This document shows positions 58,945 to 64,000 of a stretch of DNA of 64,000 bases, in pieces. The translations under genes were made by a program, and so were the position numbers. The notes under the pieces are model-generated. The model saw nothing but the letters and a program-made list of their open reading frames with translations. It was not told the origin of the DNA and made no database searches. The DNA lies in contig NC_062240.1 of the NCBI RefSeq assembly GCF_905475465.1, positions 12,911,001 to 12,975,000 of the forward strand. Direction: 5' to 3'. How positions within the stretch are numbered: the stretch's first letter is position 1; each line of letters opens with the position of its first letter. The stretch comes from Pieris napi. Lineage: Eukaryota > Arthropoda > Insecta > Lepidoptera > Pieridae.

Positions 58945-59515
58945 ATAATTACACGCCCTTGTGGCCGAACAACAATGTAAGAAACGAGATAATATATTCA
59001 ATTTTCAAGGACGTATATAGATACGACATTCTATAGAAGCTGAAGGTATTTAATGAATAAATTTGACAGTTTCTTATAGCTAATAAGTTTTAAAAAGTGT
59101 CTCTAAAAATGTTTATACCTATTAAGGGTTTATTTCTAAGAAAACGAAAAGACAATGATCTATGATAATATGTTAAACGTCACATACGTTTCAAGATCTT
59201 CGAAATCGCTATTTCAACTTTGTATCGACAGATATTTAGATAAATAGAAACTAAACATTTGAAAATCAAACTCAATATATTATTTACATCCTCGATTATT
59301 TATATTACGCTATTACGTAGAGCAATGTATAGTTAGCTTTCGTGATAAGGCACATTGCGTTATAACAAGTAATATAATTAAAAACGGCCGTTATCCGTTA
59401 CTAGTATCCTTGACACCCCACCCATTTTCATTTAATATAAAATGTGATCGAGTTTAATTCATATCACACTTAATCCACAACTTGACGTGCAACGTTTAAT
59501 TCTAAATCTACAAAA
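58945..59515. repeat. 5' flank of gene 13 duplicated at 62300-62741
   Basis: Shared blocks include TTTGACAGTTTCTTA, TACATCCTCGATTATTTATA, TACGCTAT-ACGTAG-GCAATGTATAG and the whole core promoter; the part nearest the gene also matches upstream of gene 12 (51340-51506). Confidence 0.8.
59436..59443 (+). promoter_or_regulatory. TATA box of gene 13
   Basis: TATAAAAT, 79 bases before the ATG; differs from genes 12 and 14 at the last base. Confidence 0.7.
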
Positions 59516-60307
59516 TGTTCAGCAAAGTACGTTTTTCTTAGATTACTATCAAGTTATAAGAAACTTAAAGTTAGAATAAGAATAACTGAACAAACATTTT
59601 ATTAATAAAAAAATATTATTAATAAAGTTATTATTTTCTAGGTTATCGCATTCGGCGCTTTCTTAGCCGCTGCCAAAGCTGGTCTGCACGGCCAAGCTGT
59701 GTCATCTCAGAGCATTGTCCGTCACGACACCGGCTATGGATCAGCTGCCTACGCGCCTTTAGCCTACGGAGGACATTATGGAGCTTCTCAGTACGATGGA
59801 CACGACACCTATGTAAGAATTTAAATTTTTGTTTCGATTTAGGCTCTATCGCTTATTATATGAAAACATTTTTTACTTGAAAATAGTTTTATATACAAAT
59901 AATCATAAACTTCATAAACTTTTTATGCAGGCGCACCCAAACTACGACTTCTCCTACTCCGTGGCTGACCCCCACACCGGAGACCACAAGTCCCAGCACG
60001 AGAGCCGCGACGGTGACGCAGTCCACGGCTCCTACTCCTTGGTGCAGCCCGATGGCTCCCTCAGACAGGTCCACTACACTGCTGATGACCACAACGGGTA
60101 AGAAATCATTTGAAAATAAATTTAAAGCGTTCATATCTTATTCTTTTAATGAATAAAACACTTTTTATTACACATTAAACAAAAGTTAAATAAAACAATC
60201 ATAAAGGTATATTAATTCATTTCTTTTTATTTTTCAGATTCAACGCAGTAGTACACAACTCCGCGCCCTCAGTTCACCCCCAGCACGCCTACCACCACCA
60301 CTACTAA
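59515..60307 (+). CDS. Gene 13: RR-2 cuticular protein identical to gene 12 product
   Basis: Coding exons are 59515-59526, 59642-59812, 59931-60097 and 60238-60307. The 139-residue protein equals that of gene 12: signal peptide, SSQSIVRHD, Gly/Ala/Tyr region, RR-2 domain at 66-124 and HAYHHHY end. Exons 3 and 4 and all of intron 3 are identical to gene 12, while intron 1 differs from both neighbours and intron 2 is the gene 14 type. Poly(A) signal at 60341-60346. The LINE at 55500-58870 lies between genes 12 and 13. Expected role: secreted chitin-binding cuticle protein, adding dosage of the same product. Confidence 0.95.
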
Positions 60308-60359
60308 GCTATCCCCAAAGTTTCTACAAAATGACTGTTAAATAAATTATATTTAAACT

Positions 60360-62050
60360 AATGTATCTGTTTTACTAAACCTGCTATTTTATAGTTATTA
60401 AGAAGTTAATTTTATCATGATTATGGCAAGATCCGGCTAGGATTTATCGAAAAGGCATTGCATTTATACCATATGTGAATGATGATATAAAACCAAATGT
60501 TTTTTATAGACACAATTTTTAAAAAAGCGTATCAAGTTTCCGACATGGTTTTAAAATCACATTCCATACCTTATAGTAGGAAATAGGACAATGGTCACAT
60601 TTTTGTATATGTATCATTGAGAGCCACATTTGCCTGATCACTGCTTTATAGCTATAAGACCTTGAATAATACTCAAGAACACCACTAGGGTAATAGTTCT
60701 AAATCCAAAGAATTATTTTATATCATATTTTAAAATATCGCAAAACTACGCAAAAAAATGCCTTAATAGTGTGTATATTGACAAAATTGATGTTTAATCA
60801 AATTTTCGTGGCACAGTGTTTGTTTATTTATACAATTATTATTTACGCCTCCGACAAGATAAGATTTTTACGATTTTTTTTTAATATTTGGTAGGTTTGA
60901 GAGTAGGTCATATACGTAAATTATATTAATCATCCCTAAGTGATAACAGTTGCCCAGTCCGAGATTTTATATTTTTATGGTCTGGCATTAAAATACCTAA
61001 GCCCTAATTTTCAACCCTTCTACAAACAAACCCCAACTTTTAATACCCATACCTAGTCCTGGAATAACCACAACATAGTCAAATAATGTTTGACAAGTTA
61101 CCTGTTACAAACTATTTTAGAGTAGGAATTTAGTAAAGAGAAATAAATAAAACAGCTGAGTTAGACAATGGTGCGAACCGCTCAATTTCTTGGAAAAGAC
61201 AGGGGCGATACAATTATTATAACAGACTACATTGACAGATACAGATTACATTGACAGATACAGACTACATAATATTAAGTGGTTGCGTTCAGTTTAACAT
61301 TACCTAGTAATTAAATAAAAATTTAATGCAAGTGTATAATTTTTTTGAGACACCAATGTTTTGACTATTTAATTAATGTTTATATGGTAGCGAAAAATAA
61401 TATTTTTTAACTCGTGTTATTTTATATATTATAGGACCCCTACATAGTAGCCTGTCAGGCACGCTATCAGGCAGATCCCTGGCTGAGAAGCTAGGCAGCA
61501 GGGTATATCTCCCTTTTCCTAAAAAGGGACTTTATTTGCTTAAAATGTTTGGCGTCTCCTTCTGCACCCGTGCGACAACTACTCTGGAAATATCCTCATA
61601 ATATTTAGGTGCGGGTTGGAGTGCGATTCCTTGGGGGACGTTACCTCTCGTTTCTATCTGACAAATAAATATCTCATACATATTACGAACTCCAATTTGG
61701 TTTTTGCTAAATCATATTAAAAATAAGCTTCCGTGACGATAAATAATAATTATTACTCAACCTCTATACGATGTCTAAAAATTAACTTACTAATAAAATT
61801 GTATCGTGGGGTAATTAACTGATACGTTTTATTTTAACAAGCCATATTCTGTTAAATTAATATATTGTCTCAAATGTTCATATACTCGTATAAATATCTA
61901 ATTGACATGGAAAAATCTGGGCTCTCATTTCTTAAAAATTTTAAACTAATGTCCTCTCTTTAATATCATTATCATTACTTTCTTTTTTATTGCATTTCCT
62001 AAATTGTAAATAGACAATCCAGGATTCACATTATACAAAGATACAGACAA
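60360..62050. other. AT-rich intergenic stretch
   Basis: No gene recognised. The first about 60 bases match the gene 12 3' flank beyond its insertion. GC-richer text at about 61440-61660 is unassigned. Confidence 0.4.
61223..61270. repeat. Short tandem repeat
   Basis: About 2.5 copies of an 18-20 base unit containing CATTGACAGATACAGA. Confidence 0.7.
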
Positions 62051-62065
62051 ATTTATTTGACAAAG

Positions 62066-62170
62066 AGCAGTGTTGGCCTAATACAACGGGCGACTCTCAT
62101 AGCTCATGTCGTAGGTTCGAACCCTGCTGTGCAACAATGGAATTTCTGTCTATTATATGTGCGTATAATA
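62066..62170 (+). mobile_element. tRNA-derived SINE, head only
   Basis: Head CAGTGTTGGCCTAATACAAC, B box AGGTTCGAACC and GTGCAACAATGGAATTTCTG, then the match to the main family fades. Confidence 0.68.
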
Positions 62171-62661
62171 TTGAATTCAGAAATAATAAAACCCAAAGTA
62201 AGTTATACCACCAATTTTTATAAGATAAAATTAATATCGAAACCATATTTTAAATAAAGTAATTACTGGGGCGTTTAAATTATTACAAATAGAAGGTACT
62301 TTGTAATCATTTTCCGCCCCAGTGGCCTAGTATGTAATGTATAATTTGACAGTTTCTTACAACTAACAAGGTTTACAAAGTTTGTCTATGGATGTAACCC
62401 TCAAAAACCAAACTTCGTAGGCGATTCCTATTCTACCTTGTGTTAGCCCATGTTTTTCTCAAAATAACTACGACAAAACGTTTATAACTAAAACTATATT
62501 TCCTCATATTTACATCCTCGATTATTTATATTACGCTATAACGTAGGGCAATGTATAGTTAGCTTTCGTGATAAGGCACATTGCGTTATAACAAGTAATA
62601 TAATTAAAAACGGCCGTTATCCGTTACTAGTATCCTTGACACCCCACCCATTTTCATTTAA

Positions 62662-62669
62662 TATAAAAA
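62662..62669 (+). promoter_or_regulatory. TATA box of gene 14
   Basis: TATAAAAA, 79 bases before the ATG. Confidence 0.72.
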
Positions 62670-62740
62670 GTGATCGAGTTTAATTCATATCACACTTAAT
62701 CCACTACTTGACGTGCAACGTTTAATTCTAATTCTACAAA

Positions 62741-63503
62741 ATGTTCAGCAAAGTACGTTTTTCTTAGATCTATCAAGTTATTAGAATATATTATAAGTTT
62801 ATTTTTTTATTAAAAAAGTTATTGTTTTCTAGGTAATTGCATTCGGCGCTTTCTTAGCCGCTGCCAAAGCTGGTCTGCACGGCCAAGCTGTGTCATCTCA
62901 GAGCATTGTCCGTCATGACACCGGCTATGGATCAGCTGCCTACGCGCCTTTAGCGTACGGAGGACAATATGGAGCTTCTCAGTACGATGGACACGACACC
63001 TATGTAAGAATTTAAATTTTTGTTTCGATTTAGGCTCTATCGCTTATTATATGAAAACATTTTTTACTTGAAAATAGTTTTATATACAAATAATCATAAA
63101 CTTCATAAACTTTTTATGCAGGCGCACCCAAACTACGACTTCTCCTACTCCGTGGCTGACCCCCACACCGGAGACCACAAGTCCCAGCACGAGAGCCGCG
63201 ACGGTGACGCAGTCCACGGCTCCTACTCCTTGGTGCAGCCCGATGGCTCCGTCAGACAGGTCCACTACACTGCTGATGACCACAACGGGTAAGGAATTAT
63301 TTGCTTGAATAAATATAGAGTGTTCAAATCATAAAAACACTTTTCGTTGTATATATTTATCTTTCTAAACAACACTGAGGTGTTAATTAAACTAATATAA
63401 AGGTTTATTAATTAATTTCTCATTATTTTTCAGATTCAACGCAGTAGTACAGAACTCCGCGCCCTCAGTTCACCCCCAGCACGCCTACCACCACCACTAC
63501 TAA
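62741..63503 (+). CDS. Gene 14: RR-2 cuticular protein, 139 residues, 4 exons
   Basis: Coding exons are 62741-62752, 62833-63003, 63122-63288 and 63434-63503. The protein differs from the gene 12/13 product at three residues that I can see: GGQYG for GGHYG in exon 2, SVRQV for SLRQV inside the RR-2 domain, and FNAVVQN for FNAVVHN at the end of the domain (66-124). Otherwise it has the same signal peptide, SSQSIVRHD motif and HAYHHHY end. Intron 2 is nearly the same as in gene 13, intron 3 is distinct. Poly(A) signal at 63537-63542. Expected role: secreted chitin-binding cuticle protein. Confidence 0.95.
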
Positions 63504-63549
63504 GCTATCCCCAAAGTTTCTACAAAATGACTGTTAAATAAATTATATT

Positions 63550-64000
63550 TAAAGTAATGAATCTTATTTATCAAACCAGCCCTTATTTTGAGTCCAAAAA
63601 GTAAATATAAAGGAGTCGTAGTTTATTTGACTGGAGGCTTTTTTTTCTGGAAATAAATAAAGAAATTTCTGGATATCCATTTTTTTAATATTCTATATAT
63701 TTTTTTTATGTAAAAGTTCGATAATCTCCAATAATCAATATGTTGTTCATAAAACATTAAAGGCGTTTTATCAATTTCTGTGTCCTGCAGTTTCGTCCGC
63801 CGTTATTCGGTCGTAGCGTGATATTTTAATGAAGCCTTCCTCAATTAATGAACAATTCAGCACAATTTTGTTTAAAGTCCTTTCAGCTAAACAAATAATA
63901 GGAAGTTTTTAAAAGATATGATTTGTGCCGACTGTAAAATTTTCATTGTTGCTCAGATCTGATTGGTCCTAGACTAATTTACTCGCTGATAAATATGCTT
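63550..64000. other. Intergenic stretch at the right edge
   Basis: No gene or repeat recognised; the next cluster member, if any, lies beyond the window. Confidence 0.4.

Noticed and set aside
1..64000. CRISPR array, phage, plasmid or bacterial operon
   Set aside because: No regularly spaced direct repeats with unique spacers and no prokaryotic gene order; the window is insect nuclear DNA.

Overview
The window looks like lepidopteran (butterfly or moth) nuclear DNA. It is AT-rich, its genes have short exons with GT-AG introns, it carries tRNA-derived SINEs and LINE tails of a type common in Lepidoptera, and its only recognisable host genes encode secreted cuticular proteins of the CPR family, RR-2 class (Rebers-Riddiford chitin-binding domain). 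I cannot name the species, and I give no gene symbols because I cannot map these paralogues onto a published CPR numbering.

Layout: there are 14 RR-2 genes, numbered here from left to right. Gene 1 (cut by the left edge), gene 2 and gene 3 lie on the minus strand (1-6823). Genes 4 to 14 lie on the plus strand (7798-63503), so genes 3 and 4 are divergent. Every gene starts with a 12-base coding exon (ATG plus three codons), followed by an intron inside the signal peptide. Exon 2 carries the rest of the signal peptide and a low-complexity Ala/Pro/His/Tyr/Gly region, often with an SSQSIVRHD-like motif. Exon 3 carries the RR-2 domain. In genes 2-4 the whole RR-2 domain is in one 285-base exon. 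In genes 5-14 a phase-2 intron cuts the domain just before the FNAVV block, and exon 3 is 167 bases (170 in gene 9). Nearly all genes have a clear TATA box about 60-80 bases before the ATG.

The cluster has grown by tandem and inverted duplication. Positions 1-2909 repeat as 3312-6348, both copies containing the same internally deleted mariner transposon. Gene 4 with its promoter is an inverted copy of the gene 1/2 type. Genes 12, 13 and 14 are near-identical; 12 and 13 encode the same 139-residue protein. Genes 5 and 9 are divergent members with long acidic tails.

Between genes the DNA is mostly mobile-element debris: at least nine copies of one tRNA-derived SINE, two other tRNA-headed SINEs, several LINE tails, a 3'-truncated I/LOA-like LINE between genes 12 and 13, a PIF/Harbinger deletion derivative, a small MITE with terminal inverted repeats, and several long perfect hairpins. 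No bacterial, viral or CRISPR-like system is present. The gene products are expected to be secreted by epidermal cells and to bind chitin in the procuticle.
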